Counted from the stretch's first letter, positions 1-9,059 are shown. The stretch: DNA of 64,000 nt from Deinococcus aquatilis DSM 23025 (GCF_000378445.1 NZ_KB899696.1:177134-241133); one strand, 5' to 3'. A program made the numbers and translations. Notes: generated by a model from the sequence alone, not told the origin.

Positions 1-1
1 G

Positions 2-535
2 CTGGGCGCACAGGTAGAACTGCGCTCTCAGGATGAACAGGCCGAAACGTTGCTGGCAACGCACTGGGACGCGGTACTGATCGGTCCCGGCCCCGGCACG
101 CCCGACACCAGCGGCTGCACGCTGGCCCTCACGCGGCTGTGTCTGGAACGGCAGATTCCACTGCTGGGCGTGTGTCTCGGGCATCAGGCGCTGGGGCAGG
201 TGCTGGGAGGCACGGTAGAACGGGCCGCGCCAGTACATGGTCGCCCAGAAGCCGTGCAGCACACCGGAACGGGCCTGTTTGCGGGCATCCCAGAGGGTGC
301 GGAATTTGGCCGTTATCACTCGCTGGTGGTGCGGAATCTGCCGCCCGAACTGGTCACGGCCCGCAGCGCCGACGGGTCGGAAATCATGGCCCTGCAAGCC
401 ACCAACGCGCCCGCGTGGGGCGTGCAGTTTCATCCCGAAAGCATTCTGAGTCCGTCTGGGCGGGTGCTGCTGGGCAACTGGCTGAGGGAAACCCGTGAGT
501 GGTCAGTGGTCAGTGGTCAGTGGAAAAAACCGTGA
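2..535 (+). CDS. pabA: Class I glutamine amidotransferase subunit of aminodeoxychorismate (or anthranilate) synthase, 5' end outside window
   Basis: This is the glutaminase subunit that supplies ammonia to the chorismate-aminating partner, for p-aminobenzoate (folate) or anthranilate (tryptophan). The reading frame is open from base 2, so the start lies upstream of the window. The nucleophile motif GVCLGHQ and the His-Glu pair in VQFHPES form the class I amidotransferase triad, and IGPGPGTP is the oxyanion-strand signature of the TrpG/PabA family. The stop codon overlaps the GTG start of pabC, which favours the folate role, although TrpG cannot be excluded from sequence alone. The last residues (EWSVVSGQWKKP) are encoded by a short GTGGTCA repeat, so the natural C-terminus appears to have been extended by repeat DNA. 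Confidence 0.88.
   Translation: MGAQVELRSQDEQAETLLATHWDAVLIGPGPGTPDTSGCTLALTRLCLERQIPLLGVCLGHQALGQVLGGTVERAAPVHGRPEAVQHTGTGLFAGIPEGAEFGRYHSLVVRNLPPELVTARSADGSEIMALQATNAPAWGVQFHPESILSPSGRVLLGNWLRETREWSVVSGQWKKP
499..528 (+). repeat. Tandem AGTGGTC repeat inside the 3' end of pabA
   Basis: Seven-base units (GTGGTCA) occur about three times in tandem and encode the last residues of PabA. Related sequence lies just after the stop codons of the genes ending at 40401 and 42731. Confidence 0.7.
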
Positions 536-1245
536 ACATTCTGCCCGCCCTCTTGGACGACCCGGCCTGGTTACATGGGGCCTCGGCGTTTACCACGGTT
601 CGCACCCGGCACGGCAGGGCGCTGAACTGGGAGGCACACTGGGCGCGGCTGGCAGGCACCTGCGCCTTCCTGGGCCTGCCCGCGCCGGAACCCGACCTGC
701 CCACGCTGGAAGCCTTTGCCTGGGGCCTCCTGCGCGTCACCGTGGCGGCGGGCGGCACCTTTGCCCTGCACCGCCCGCTGACCCCCGGCCCGCGCCCCCA
801 GAGTGGTGTGCATGTCCACCTGACCGACCTCCAACCGCACCCGCAACTGGCCGCCCACAAAACCGGAAACTACCTGCCCTACCGCCTCGCCGCTCAGCAG
901 GCCGCCGCTGCAAACGCCTTCGAGGGCTGGCTGCTGGACGGCTCGGGGCACGTCGTAGACGGCTCGCGCACCTCTCCGCTGCTAGAAATCGGCGGGCGGC
1001 TGGTGCTTCCGGCGGGCGGCTTGCCGGGACTGACCCGCGCCGCTTTTCTGGAGGGACAGGACTTCGAGACGCGGTCCGTGTCTGCCGCCGAACTGCCCGA
1101 AATCAGCCGCGCATGGATCTGCGGCGCAGGCGTAGGTATCCTGCCCGTGCAGGAAATCACGGGGCCGGGGCTGCGGCTAGAGTTGCCCGTGCAGTGGCCG
1201 CAAACAGAGCATGAGGGGCTGGTCTGGCCGGGGAAAGGAGCCTGA
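532..1245 (+). CDS. pabC: Aminodeoxychorismate lyase / class IV PLP aminotransferase
   Basis: Likely converts 4-amino-4-deoxychorismate to p-aminobenzoate and pyruvate, the last step of PABA synthesis. It is 237 aa from the GTG at 532, which overlaps the pabA stop (GTGA) and implies translational coupling. An ATG further upstream would translate only repeat DNA. Fold-type IV features are visible: a Lys in AHKTGNYLPYR as the candidate PLP lysine, GSRTSPLLEIGGRLVLP, and LPGLTRAAFLE, the usual phosphate-binding stretch. A branched-chain or D-amino acid aminotransferase of the same fold is the alternative, but the pabA neighbour argues for PabC. Confidence 0.85.
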   Translation: MNILPALLDDPAWLHGASAFTTVRTRHGRALNWEAHWARLAGTCAFLGLPAPEPDLPTLEAFAWGLLRVTVAAGGTFALHRPLTPGPRPQSGVHVHLTDLQPHPQLAAHKTGNYLPYRLAAQQAAAANAFEGWLLDGSGHVVDGSRTSPLLEIGGRLVLPAGGLPGLTRAAFLEGQDFETRSVSAAELPEISRAWICGAGVGILPVQEITGPGLRLELPVQWPQTEHEGLVWPGKGA

Positions 1246-1278
1246 GGCAAGACAATCGCTTTGCTCACTCACCCCCTC

Positions 1279-1672
1279 ATCTGGCCCCTTTGGAGATGGA
1301 CATGTAAGGACGAACCCCCCATTGCTGTGCAATGCCCCCCCTCAAGGGGAGGAGCAACCATCACCCCGACCCCACCACCCCAAATCGTCCCCGCCCAAAG
1401 ACGTGTGAGGCCTTCGTCCACGCAGTGGGCGGGCCAATTCCAACGTCAAGACGACTGGCAATTCCGCTTCAAGTGAGCAAGAAAGCCGAGTCTGAACACG
1501 ACAAGGTCACTCCTGCCGAGCGCAGCGCTTCGCTCCCCTGACCCCTCTGGGGGCGGGGGCCGGGGGGTGGGGGAAAATCGTGGGACAAGCCCAAAAAACC
1601 CTGACCCCTTTGGAGACGGGCGGCAAGGGCAACCCCCCCATCCCCCTCAAGGGGAGGAGCAAACCCCACACC
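1279..1672. repeat. Non-coding repeat, copy A (about 290 bp) plus a partial second unit
   Basis: Bases 1311-1600 align almost throughout with 42758-43045. Shared blocks include CCCCTCAAGGGG, GTGAGGCC, CACGCAGTGGGCGGGCCAAT, CAATTCCGCTTCA, and CTGACCCCTCTGGGGGCGGG. A short palindrome TTGCTGTGCAA sits near its left end. At 1601-1672 the left part of the unit (CCCCTTTGGAGA, then AACCCCCCC, then CCCTCAAGGGGAGGAGCAA) begins again but lacks the palindrome. No credible reading frame crosses it. It looks like a small interspersed genomic repeat; mobility is not shown. Confidence 0.8.
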
Positions 1673-1678
1673 CACCAT

Positions 1679-2197
1679 TCAGCGCCGCTCAAACCCCGTC
1701 ACGTTCCATTCCCCTTCCCCATCGGCGCTGTTCGCTTCCTTGATTCCGCTGTACAGGCGGGTCGGGTGGCCGTCCTGTGCGTCGTATTCGACTTCTACGG
1801 CTGGGCAAGGCTGCCCCTGCTGATAGGCCAGAGCATCGGCAATGTTCTGGAACAGGTCTTGCACGGTGGCACGGGCCTGTGCCGAAGGTTCGCCTTCCTC
1901 GCCCGCCTTGAGAATCACACTCTGCACCGCCCCGCCGCTGACCGTGACGCGCACGGCAGGAAAGCGCACTGGCAGGGAATATTGAGCAAAATCGTAGGCG
2001 TAATTGGAAACGGCGGCAGCCTGCCAGCGGGCGCGGGCGGCGCTGAGATCGGCCTGCAATCGGGCAAAATCGGGGCGGGTATAGCCTTCCACGCAGGCCA
2101 CAGCAGGCTGAGGGTCTGTGCTGCCTGAAGCAGCGGGACGGGTCATGCACGCACTCAGACTCAGGGTCAGGGCCGCCAGCAACACAGAACGGATCAT
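1679..2197 (-). CDS. Lipoprotein, DUF6174-like
   Basis: This is a 172-aa predicted lipoprotein. An N-terminal hydrophobic stretch ends in the lipobox LSLSAC, giving a Cys at residue 17 for lipidation. The mature part has an alternating Ala/Arg-rich helix (residues 45-62), then SNYAYDFAQYSLP and VRVTVSGGAVQSV, a pattern resembling DUF6174-type secreted proteins of unknown function. It is a single gene convergent with the repeat region. Its signal-peptide DNA resembles that of the lipoprotein hydrolase at 36537, which suggests a shared origin of the leader. No enzymatic motif is visible. Confidence 0.75.
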   Translation of the reverse strand: MIRSVLLAALTLSLSACMTRPAASGSTDPQPAVACVEGYTRPDFARLQADLSAARARWQAAAVSNYAYDFAQYSLPVRFPAVRVTVSGGAVQSVILKAGEEGEPSAQARATVQDLFQNIADALAYQQGQPCPAVEVEYDAQDGHPTRLYSGIKEANSADGEGEWNVTGFERR

Positions 2198-2305
2198 GTG
2201 TCCAGCGTACCCAAACCCCCATGACGCGCCGCTGATGAACCCTCCACCCTCTCTTCAGCGAACCTGAAGACCATTGCCCCGCCGCCTCGGGCGTACCCTG
2301 ACCGC

Positions 2306-3184
2306 ATGACCGACGCCGCCTACGCCTTGCCAACTGTGCTTCAACTGGGCTACTCCTTTTGTCCCAACGACACCTTTATTTTTCACGCGCTGCACGCGGG
2401 CCTTACGCCGTCGCCAGTGCCGGTGCGCGAGGTGCTGGAAGACGTACAGACGCTGAATGACTGGGCCGTAGAGGGCCGCCTGCCCATTACCAAGATCAGC
2501 TACCGCGCCTATCTTGGCGTGATGGATCAGTATGTGGCGCTGCGGGCGGGAGGCGCACTGGGCCGGGGCGTGGGGCCGTTGGTGGTGGCGCGGAACGGCA
2601 CGGATTTGAATGGCATGGACTTGAACGGCAAAGTGGTGGCCTCTCCCGGCGCACTGACCACCGCCGAACTGCTGCTGCGGGCCGTGTATCCCGAAGTCAA
2701 GGTGCTGAGGATGCGCTACGACGCCGTGATGCCTGCCGTGGAGCGCGGAGAGTGGCAGGGACAGGTGGTAGACGCGGGCCTGATCATTCACGAATCGCGC
2801 TTTACCTATCCGCAGCACGGTCTGGGCAAAGTGCTGGATCTGGGCGCGTGGTGGGAAGGAGAAACCGGGCTGCCGCTGCCGCTGGGGGCGATTCTGGTTC
2901 GCCGCGACCTGCCCGCCGAATTGCAGAGGGGTCTGAATACCGCTGTGCGTCAGAGCCTCGAATACGCCTACGCCCACCCACAGGCCGCCGCCGCCTATAT
3001 CCGCGCCCACGCCTCAGAGATGTCTGAGGAAGTCATGCGGGCGCACATTGATCTGTATGTGAACGAATTCAGCCTTGATGTGGGCGATGAGGGAGAACGG
3101 GCTGTGCAGGAGTTGCACCGCCGCGCCGTGGCTGTGGGTGCCGTGGCCGGGTCTGACCTGCCGCTCTTTGTGGACATAGACTGA
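2306..3184 (+). CDS. mqnD: 1,4-dihydroxy-6-naphthoate synthase (menaquinone, futalosine pathway)
   Basis: MqnD converts cyclic dehypoxanthinyl futalosine to 1,4-dihydroxy-6-naphthoate in the futalosine route to menaquinone. The 292-aa protein carries the family signatures LGYSFCPNDTFIFHAL near the N-terminus, VREVLEDVQTLNDWA, ITKISYRAYL and GGALGRGVGPLVVA. Together these form the periplasmic-binding-protein-like substrate cleft of MqnA/MqnD; the CPNDTF motif points to MqnD rather than MqnA. It stands alone, 14 kb from mqnB at 16683, so the pathway is dispersed. No Shine-Dalgarno is evident before the ATG. Confidence 0.92.
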   Translation: MTDAAYALPTVLQLGYSFCPNDTFIFHALHAGLTPSPVPVREVLEDVQTLNDWAVEGRLPITKISYRAYLGVMDQYVALRAGGALGRGVGPLVVARNGTDLNGMDLNGKVVASPGALTTAELLLRAVYPEVKVLRMRYDAVMPAVERGEWQGQVVDAGLIIHESRFTYPQHGLGKVLDLGAWWEGETGLPLPLGAILVRRDLPAELQRGLNTAVRQSLEYAYAHPQAAAAYIRAHASEMSEEVMRAHIDLYVNEFSLDVGDEGERAVQELHRRAVAVGAVAGSDLPLFVDID

Positions 3185-3479
3185 GCCGAGTCTTTGAATA
3201 GTCGAGCTTCGTTGCTTAATCCACCTCTTGCATTGATAGTTTCGGCCCAGAAAATCGAGATTCGGCTCTTTCTGGAAAGCAGCCTCACCGACATATAATT
3301 TCGGCCTGACACACAGGACTGAACAATAGGTAATAGACAAATGAAGGAGTTTTAAAAAATATCTTGAGCCTGCCTCAATTTAGCTTTGATCTGAGGCTTA
3401 AGGAGCGCTCAGAAGGTGTGAAAAGTTGATTTGGGCATTTTAGACGTGTGTGATCCTGCCTCTTAGGAGGCTTCACAAC
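3185..3479. other. Intergenic region before the sorbosone dehydrogenase-like gene
   Basis: AT-richer stretch of about 295 bp. It holds imperfect dyads around 3361-3405 (CCTCA..TGAGG) and a good Shine-Dalgarno (TAGGAGG, about 3463-3469) for the next gene. No gene was recognised. Confidence 0.5.
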
Positions 3480-4751
3480 ATGCGTACACCTATTTTGACC
3501 GCTCTGACGGCGGCCCTTACTTTTGCTTCTTTTGGTTCGATTTCTTCCGGTTCGGCACAGGTCGCCCCTTCGCTTCTTCCAGCAGCCCAACCGCGCCCAA
3601 TCACACCGCCTGAACCAGCAGTCAGTGCCACGGTCACCCGTAACGAACCGACGGCCCTGGAATTTACACCCGACAAATTGGCCCGCCTGAAAGTGCCCGC
3701 TGGCTTTACCCTCAGCGTGATGGCCTCGGGGCTGGGCAATGCCCGAATCATGCATGTGATGCCCGACGGCGGCATCTACCTGACCCGCCGCCAGCAGGGT
3801 GACGTGTGGTACCTCAAAGACGTGAACAACGACGGCAAGATCGAGGCCGTCGAGCGTAAGCAGGTGGCCCAGAACATCAAGCTGGCACACGGGCTGGACG
3901 TGAAGGAAGGCAAGCTGTACGTGGTGGGCGAAAAAACCATCTGGGTCATGACGATGGCAAAAGACGGCAGCCTGAGCGTGCCCCGCGTGTTTGCCGACGG
4001 GTTCCCCGATGCCGGTCAGCACCCCGCCCGCAGCATTCACTGGGGGCCAGACGGCTTCCTGTACGCCACTTTCGGCTCCACCAACAACGACGCCCCCACC
4101 CCTAACCCTGAAGAAGCGACCATGTTGCGGATCAGTCCCAACGGCCAGATTCGGGAAGTGTATGCACGCGGCCTGCGCCACACCATCGGCTTCGGCTGGC
4201 ACCCTGTCACCAAGACGCTCTACGGCTTCGATCAGGGCAGCGACTGGCACGGCGACAACATTCCGCCCGAAGAACTGAATGTGATCCTGCGCGGCAAGAA
4301 CTACGGCTGGCCCTTTTGCTACGGCGACAAGCAGCCCGACCCCTACGTGAACGTGGGCAATATTCCCGGCAAGATCACCAAGGCCGAGTACTGCGCGGGC
4401 ACGCAGAGCAGCACACTGAACTACACGGCGCACGCCGCAGCCATCGACGCCAAGTTCTATACGGGCACGCAGTTTCCTGCCGAGTTCCGCAACGACGCTT
4501 TTGTGGCCTACCGGGGATCGTGGAACCGCACCGAACCCAGTGGCTATGAAATCGCCCGGGTGAACTTCGATACGGCCAACAAGCCCACTTCCATCACGCC
4601 CTTCGTCACGGGCTTCGTGTTCGAGGAAGGCGGCGAGTGGAAGCAGTTTGGCCGGGTAGCAGGCGTGGCCCAGTACACCGACGGCAGCCTGCTGTTTACA
4701 GACGACCAGAGCGGCGTCATTTACCGCGTGCGCTACACCGGGGGGAACTGA
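3480..4751 (+). CDS. Secreted PQQ-dependent sugar dehydrogenase / L-sorbosone dehydrogenase family protein
   Basis: A 423-aa exported six-bladed beta-propeller of the glucose/sorbosone dehydrogenase family. The ATG at 3480 follows a strong Shine-Dalgarno (TAGGAGG) and begins a signal peptide (hydrophobic residues 5-25, ending near SGSAQ). Family motifs include LKVPAGFTLSVMASGLGNAR, LAHGLDV, GQHPARSIHWGPDGFLYATFGS, ARGLRHTIGFGWHP and NYGWPFCYGD. Oxidation of sugars or aldoses with PQQ is the usual activity of the family, but the cofactor and substrate cannot be read from the sequence and no PQQ synthesis genes are in the window. The gene ends one base before the SOD-propeller gene, so the two are probably cotranscribed. 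Confidence 0.85.
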   Translation: MRTPILTALTAALTFASFGSISSGSAQVAPSLLPAAQPRPITPPEPAVSATVTRNEPTALEFTPDKLARLKVPAGFTLSVMASGLGNARIMHVMPDGGIYLTRRQQGDVWYLKDVNNDGKIEAVERKQVAQNIKLAHGLDVKEGKLYVVGEKTIWVMTMAKDGSLSVPRVFADGFPDAGQHPARSIHWGPDGFLYATFGSTNNDAPTPNPEEATMLRISPNGQIREVYARGLRHTIGFGWHPVTKTLYGFDQGSDWHGDNIPPEELNVILRGKNYGWPFCYGDKQPDPYVNVGNIPGKITKAEYCAGTQSSTLNYTAHAAAIDAKFYTGTQFPAEFRNDAFVAYRGSWNRTEPSGYEIARVNFDTANKPTSITPFVTGFVFEEGGEWKQFGRVAGVAQYTDGSLLFTDDQSGVIYRVRYTGGN

Positions 4752-4752
4752 G

Positions 4753-6198
4753 ATGCGGGCACTGCAAAAGCTGACTGGACGGATGAAATGGACGGCACTG
4801 GGTCTCCTGACGCTGGGACTCGCGGCAGCGGGCGGCGCAGAGATGGTGCAGATGATGGCTCCAGCCACCACGCCGCTGACTGCAACTGCGACCATCGTGG
4901 ACGATCAGGGCCAGCCGCAGGGCACCGCCACCTTCAAGCAGGCAGGAATGGCCGTCGCCGTGACCGTAGAGGCGCGGGGACTGACGCCAGGGCAGCACGG
5001 CATGCACATCCACGACACACGCCAGTGCCTCCCCGGCGTCGATCCTGCGGTCAATGAAGTCGTACCCTTCGGCGCGGCTGGCCCTCACTTCGATCCCGGC
5101 ATGAGCCGCAACCACGACAGCCCGACTGCGGGCAACAAGTACGGGCACGGCGGCGACCTCCCCATGCTGACCGTCGGCGCAGACGGTGTGGGCCGGGCGT
5201 CGTTCATGTCCGATAAGATTTCTCTGACGGGCATGGACGGCATTCTGAACCGCACCCTGCTCATCCACGAAAAGCCGGACGACTACAAGAGCGACCCCTC
5301 GGGCATGAGCGGCGCACGCGTTCGCTGCGGCACCATTGTGCGCGGCGCGGTCGCCACCCGCGACTACCCGCTGCCGGGCGTTCAGACCTTCCCCGAAGGC
5401 GTAACTTACGATGCCAAGAAAGGCCTGATATACACGGGCAGCGCCGCGACTGGCTCCATCTACACGGTCAACCCGACCAACGGCGCAGTGAACCTCTTCA
5501 GTGAAGGCGGAGCATTGGGCCGCAGCAGTGCGCTGGGTCTGAAGGTAGACAGCCAGAGCCGCGTCTGGGTGGCAGGCGGCGCGACAGGCACGGTCAGCGT
5601 GCTGAATTCCGACGGTTTTCCGGTGGCGATTCTGGAAACGCCCAAGAGTCCCAACCGCTATATCAATGACCTCGCGCCCGCCGCAGACGGCAGCGTGTAC
5701 GTGACCGACTCCACCCGCCCGGTGATTTTCCGGGTGTCGCCCGACCTGAAACTGAGCGCGTGGCTGGATCTGGGCAACACCCCAATCAAATACGGCCCCG
5801 GCATCAATCTGAACGGCATTCTGGCAACCCCCGACGGGCGCTACCTGCTGACCATGCAACTGAACACGGGCGACCTGTGGCGCATTGATCTGCGGACCAA
5901 AGCCGTGAAAAAAGTGATGGGCGGCCTGATGCGCGGCGACGGCATCCTGCTGAATCCCGCCGACCCGCGCACGTTGTATGTGGCCCGGAACGCAATGGGC
6001 GTGGTCAGCAAGGTGACGCTGAGTGCCGACTCGGGCACAGGCACGCTGGTGGCGGAAGAACCCCTGCAAGGCCTGCGCTTTCCTGCCACTCTCACAGCAG
6101 TTGGCACTGACGTGGTGGTTACCCAGAGTCAGCTGGACAAACTGCAGGGCGGTACCCCAGAAACGCCCTTCCGCCTCACTCGCTTCAAGGCGTTCTGA
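4753..6198 (+). CDS. Secreted Cu/Zn superoxide dismutase domain fused to an SMP-30/NHL-like beta-propeller
   Basis: The 481-aa exported protein has two domains. After a signal or anchor segment (residues about 12-30), residues about 42-200 form a SodC domain. The Cu ligands in GMHIH, the bridging His in GPHFDP, the Zn ligands in NHDSP and GHGGDLP and the last Cu ligand in LLIHEKPDD are all present, with Cys in RQCLPG and RVRCGTI for the disulfide. Residues about 208-481 are propeller-like repeats (FPEGVTYDAKKGLIYTGS, YINDLAPAADGSVYVTDS, LNGILATPDGRYLLTM) of the SMP-30/strictosidine-synthase type. Superoxide dismutation outside the cytoplasm is expected; the propeller's role is unknown. Bacterial SodC is normally a single domain of about 170 aa. 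The frame is continuous, so this is a true fusion. Confidence 0.87.
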   Translation: MRALQKLTGRMKWTALGLLTLGLAAAGGAEMVQMMAPATTPLTATATIVDDQGQPQGTATFKQAGMAVAVTVEARGLTPGQHGMHIHDTRQCLPGVDPAVNEVVPFGAAGPHFDPGMSRNHDSPTAGNKYGHGGDLPMLTVGADGVGRASFMSDKISLTGMDGILNRTLLIHEKPDDYKSDPSGMSGARVRCGTIVRGAVATRDYPLPGVQTFPEGVTYDAKKGLIYTGSAATGSIYTVNPTNGAVNLFSEGGALGRSSALGLKVDSQSRVWVAGGATGTVSVLNSDGFPVAILETPKSPNRYINDLAPAADGSVYVTDSTRPVIFRVSPDLKLSAWLDLGNTPIKYGPGINLNGILATPDGRYLLTMQLNTGDLWRIDLRTKAVKKVMGGLMRGDGILLNPADPRTLYVARNAMGVVSKVTLSADSGTGTLVAEEPLQGLRFPATLTAVGTDVVVTQSQLDKLQGGTPETPFRLTRFKAF

Positions 6199-6304
6199 AG
6201 TTGATCTGCACCAGCCCTCCTCTCAGCTGAAAGCCTGAGTTACTGGATTGCAGTCAGGGGGAGGCAGCACAGGAGAGAACAAACTCGGTGTTAGGGAGCT
6301 TGCC

Positions 6305-6352
6305 ATGTATGTGATGCCGGACTGGGTAGAAGCTGAACCAGCAGGTCAGTAA
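6305..6352 (+). CDS. Candidate 15-residue peptide (MYVMPDWVEAEPAGQ)
   Basis: A short frame with a convincing AGGGAG Shine-Dalgarno six bases before its ATG, followed 15 bases after its stop by a strong 15-bp hairpin. It could be a leader peptide, a small protein or chance. It lacks the Glu-x3-Tyr pair of PQQ precursor peptides. Confidence 0.3.
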   Translation: MYVMPDWVEAEPAGQ

Positions 6353-6367
6353 AGTTAAAGGTTTGAT

Positions 6368-6405
6368 CAGAAAACAGCCGGGGTCACCCTCCCGGCTGTT
6401 TTCTG
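6368..6405 (+). terminator. Strong 15-bp hairpin, likely terminator
   Basis: CAGAAAACAGCCGGG pairs perfectly with CCCGGCTGTTTTCTG across an 8-base loop. The TTTTTT run begins only 9 bases after the stem. It lies downstream of the SOD-propeller gene and the 15-residue frame. Confidence 0.7.
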
Positions 6406-6564
6406 ACTGATAGGTTTTTTAGCGCTGGATCAATCTTTTTGCAGAAGCAACCTCAGAACGGCTGCCCCGTGCCCTCTCCCTATCTCCACTCTCGCCTTTA
6501 TGTTCTAGGCCGCGATGGGGGGAATGTAAGAACTTGGTGGAGTTTCTTGGGTTAGGTTAGGCGA

Positions 6565-7503
6565 GTGACTAAGCAAGGCGCGCCCGCACTTCCGGCCATC
6601 GAGGTGCGCGGATTGATCAAGCGGTACGGCTCAAACACCATCCTCGAAGACGTCCACCTGACCGTGAAGGCGGGCGAAGTGTACGCCCTGACCGGCCCCA
6701 ACGGTGCAGGCAAGACCACCCTCATTCGCTGCCTGACCGGGCTGGCTTTTCCTACCGACGGTGAGGTACGGCTCCTGGGCCGCGACGTCCACACCGACGG
6801 TTCCCGTGCCCGCGCCTACCTCGGCGCAGTTGTGGAGGCTCCCGCCAAATTCTACCCACAGTTCACGGGCACGCAGAACCTGCAAACCCACGCCAACCTT
6901 GCAGCGATGGCTCCCGGCGGGCGCAAGGTCAGCCGTGACCGGATTCGGGAAGTTCTGGCCCTGCTGGAACTGACCCGAATGGCTGACCGCAAGGTGCAGG
7001 AGTTTTCGCTGGGGCAGCGGCAACGGCTGGGCGTGGCTTCCGCGATTCTGGCCGAACCCAAAGTCCTGATTCTGGACGAACCCACCAGCGGCCTTGACCC
7101 TCTCGGCATCGGCCTGATTCACCGCATCGTGACCAGTCTGGCCACCAGCGGGTGCGCCGTCATCCTGAGTACCCACCACCTGCGTGAAATTGCCACCTAC
7201 GCACACACAGTGGGCATTCTGACGGGCGGGCGCATGGTCGACACAGTGGATCTGCGGGCGCGGCAGGCGGCCTACCGCTTCCGGGTAGACGATCCGGTGG
7301 GCGCGGCCTCGGCGCTGGAGCGGCTCCCCTTCGTGCGCCGCGTGACCACCCGCACGCCCTACGCCATCGCGTATCTGGGCGGAGAATCCCGAGTACCCGA
7401 CGCATTGGCGCACCTCAGCAACGAGGGCATCCGGGTTTTCGAGGCCAGCCCCGACCATTTCGACCTCTACGAGTATTACCGCGAGCGCGTGGAGCAAGCC
7501 TGA
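6565..7503 (+). CDS. ABC transporter ATP-binding protein
   Basis: A 312-aa nucleotide-binding subunit, probably driving an exporter with the permease that follows. Walker A is GPNGAGKTT (residues 44-52), the signature is [10 protein letters not shown], Walker B is [14 protein letters not shown] and the H-loop His is in STHHLREI. The C-terminal 80 residues after the catalytic core are typical of the CcmA/DrrA-like and bacitracin-type exporters. The start is GTG at 6565. The stop overlaps the permease ATG by one base (TGATG), so the two are translated together. The substrate cannot be inferred. Confidence 0.88.
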   Translation: MTKQGAPALPAIEVRGLIKRYGSNTILEDVHLTVKAGEVYALTGPNGAGKTTLIRCLTGLAFPTDGEVRLLGRDVHTDGSRARAYLGAVVEAPAKFYPQFTGTQNLQTHANLAAMAPGGRKVSRDRIREVLALLELTRMADRKVQEFSLGQRQRLGVASAILAEPKVLILDEPTSGLDPLGIGLIHRIVTSLATSGCAVILSTHHLREIATYAHTVGILTGGRMVDTVDLRARQAAYRFRVDDPVGAASALERLPFVRRVTTRTPYAIAYLGGESRVPDALAHLSNEGIRVFEASPDHFDLYEYYRERVEQA

Positions 7504-8276
7504 TGCTGACCCTGATCACCCTAGAGTTTCTGAAACTGCTCGGTTCCCGCAGCGCCCGCCTCGCCCTGATCGTGTGCTTTGTCCTGCCGCTGCTGTGGGC
7601 CTTTGCCCCGCGCCTGGAAGTCCTGATGAAAGTGGCGGTGGTGAGTGGGTGGCAGATTCCCGCCATCAGCATCGGCATCGCCGTCCAGTTCCTGATTCCG
7701 CTGTTTATCGCCGTCACGGTGGCTGAAATGATCGGCACGGAGGTCAGTCAGGGCACCCTGGCCCCGCTGCTGCTGCGTCCGGTGGGCCGCACCACCGTCA
7801 TTGCCAGCAAACTATTCGTGGCGCTGTCCTATCCGGTGCTGCTGGTGGCCGTCACGGTCATCGGGTCGCTGCTGGCGGGCATTCCCAGAGGCTACGGAGA
7901 ATTCACGGGCGGCACAGGCATGGGGCCAGGGCTGTTTGTGGGCGTGGGCACCCTGACCAGCAATCAGGCGTTTGCAGAAGTGCTGCGCGGCAGCGTCCTG
8001 GCCGCCGTAATGCTGATGCCCATTGCTGCCCTGGCCCTCCTGTACGGCGTGCTGCTGCTGAATACCGCCGCCGCCGCCCTCGCCACCTTCGCCACCCTCA
8101 ACCTGATGCGCCTGCTGGTGGTCTTCCCCGACACCATCCAGCGTGTGCTGCTCACCAGTCACCTGAATCTGTACGCCCAGCAGACCGACATCACGCAGCC
8201 GCTGATCTTGCTGATCATCTATACGGTGGGCTTTGGACTGATGGCCGTATTTGCCTTTGACCGCCGAGATGTGTAG
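7503..8276 (+). CDS. ABC transporter permease (ABC-2 type)
   Basis: A 257-aa membrane protein with about six hydrophobic segments (for example [36 protein letters not shown] and [19 protein letters not shown]). The sequence [19 protein letters not shown] after the second segment is the cytoplasmic coupling-helix region seen in ABC-2/NosY-type permeases. It forms an operon with the ATPase at 6565, overlapping by one base. Likely role is export or membrane-stress resistance; the substrate is unknown. Confidence 0.85.
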   Translation: MLTLITLEFLKLLGSRSARLALIVCFVLPLLWAFAPRLEVLMKVAVVSGWQIPAISIGIAVQFLIPLFIAVTVAEMIGTEVSQGTLAPLLLRPVGRTTVIASKLFVALSYPVLLVAVTVIGSLLAGIPRGYGEFTGGTGMGPGLFVGVGTLTSNQAFAEVLRGSVLAAVMLMPIAALALLYGVLLLNTAAAALATFATLNLMRLLVVFPDTIQRVLLTSHLNLYAQQTDITQPLILLIIYTVGFGLMAVFAFDRRDV

Positions 8277-8332
8277 AAGAAGGGTGTAGGACGTGGGTTG
8301 TGGGATATAGGAACAGATGAAAGAGAAGAACT

Positions 8333-8409
8333 CCTGCCTTCGGGTGGGGGTTTTTGCTTTGGGAATAAGGGGGCCGGGTTGCAGCAAAAAGCCCCACCGA
8401 CTCGGCAGG
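8333..8409. terminator. Back-to-back pair of intrinsic terminators
   Basis: Plus strand: CCTGCC-TTCG-GGTGGG followed by TTTTTGC ends the ABC operon. The mirror copy on the minus strand (CCTGCC-loop-GGTGGGG-TTTTTGC) ends mglA. The two arms are also an imperfect 25-bp inverted repeat, so one large hairpin could form as well. Confidence 0.75.
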
Positions 8410-8468
8410 GCCAACACTTTGGTCTTTGATCTGTTACTACAGTCCGTAACTCAATTTCTACGGCCCGA

Positions 8469-9059
8469 TTACTTGTTCTGCGACAGGCGTTCCAGCACCA
8501 GGCGGCTCACCGTTTTCAGCGTCTCGAATACGCCGCCGCCCAGGTGCGCGGTGGCCTCGAACAGTTGCAGTTCCTGGCGGGGGTCGATGACCGAGCGGAT
8601 CATGTTGGTGGGCAGGGCGTCGGGCAGGTCACGCTTGTTGACCTGCAACACGATCGGTACGTCACGCACGTCGATGCCGTGTTCAGCGAGGTTTTCGCGG
8701 AGGTTACGCATGCTTTCGGCGTTGGCCCGCAAGCGGTTGGGGGCGCTGTCGGCCACGAACACGATGCCGTCTACGCCGCGCAAAATCAGTTTGCGGCTGG
8801 CGTTGTAGAACACCTGGCCGGGCACGGTGTACAGGTGGAAGCGGGTTTTGAAGCCCTGCACGGTGCCGAGGTCGAGCGGCAGAAAGTCGAAGAACAGGGT
8901 GCGCTCGTCTTCGGTGGCGAGACTGACCATTTCGCCGCGCAGGTGGGCCGGAACCTTGCCGAACACGTGCTTGAGGTTGGTGGTCTTGCCGCTCATGCCA
9001 GGGCCGTAATACACGATTTTGCAGTTGATTTCGCGGGCAGCAAAGTTGATGGTACTCAC
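8469..9059 (-). CDS. mglA: MglA family Ras-like small GTPase
   Basis: A 196-aa cytoplasmic GTPase, a polarity or motility switch in other bacteria. The P-loop is GPGMSGKTT (residues 19-27), switch II contains [20 protein letters not shown], with the Pro-Gly-Gln replacing the Ras DTAGQ, and [11 protein letters not shown] is the NKxD base-recognition motif. It is preceded by mglB on the same strand, which encodes its GTPase-activating partner. The start is GTG at 9059 with the Shine-Dalgarno GGAGG seven bases upstream. Deinococci are non-motile, so a role in cell polarity or organisation rather than gliding is the likely inference. Its length matches MglA of Myxococcus and Thermus. Confidence 0.93.
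   Translation of the reverse strand: MSTINFAAREINCKIVYYGPGMSGKTTNLKHVFGKVPAHLRGEMVSLATEDERTLFFDFLPLDLGTVQGFKTRFHLYTVPGQVFYNASRKLILRGVDGIVFVADSAPNRLRANAESMRNLRENLAEHGIDVRDVPIVLQVNKRDLPDALPTNMIRSVIDPRQELQLFEATAHLGGGVFETLKTVSRLVLERLSQNK

Noticed and set aside
510..951. Long minus-strand frames opposite pabC and similar frames opposite most genes
   Set aside because: They are in the antisense frames of genes with clear motifs, arise from GC-rich third positions and have no motifs of their own.
6305..6352. PQQ precursor peptide pqqA near the PQQ-dehydrogenase-like gene
   Set aside because: The peptide lacks the Glu-x3-Tyr that is cross-linked in PqqA, and no pqqB-E genes are near.
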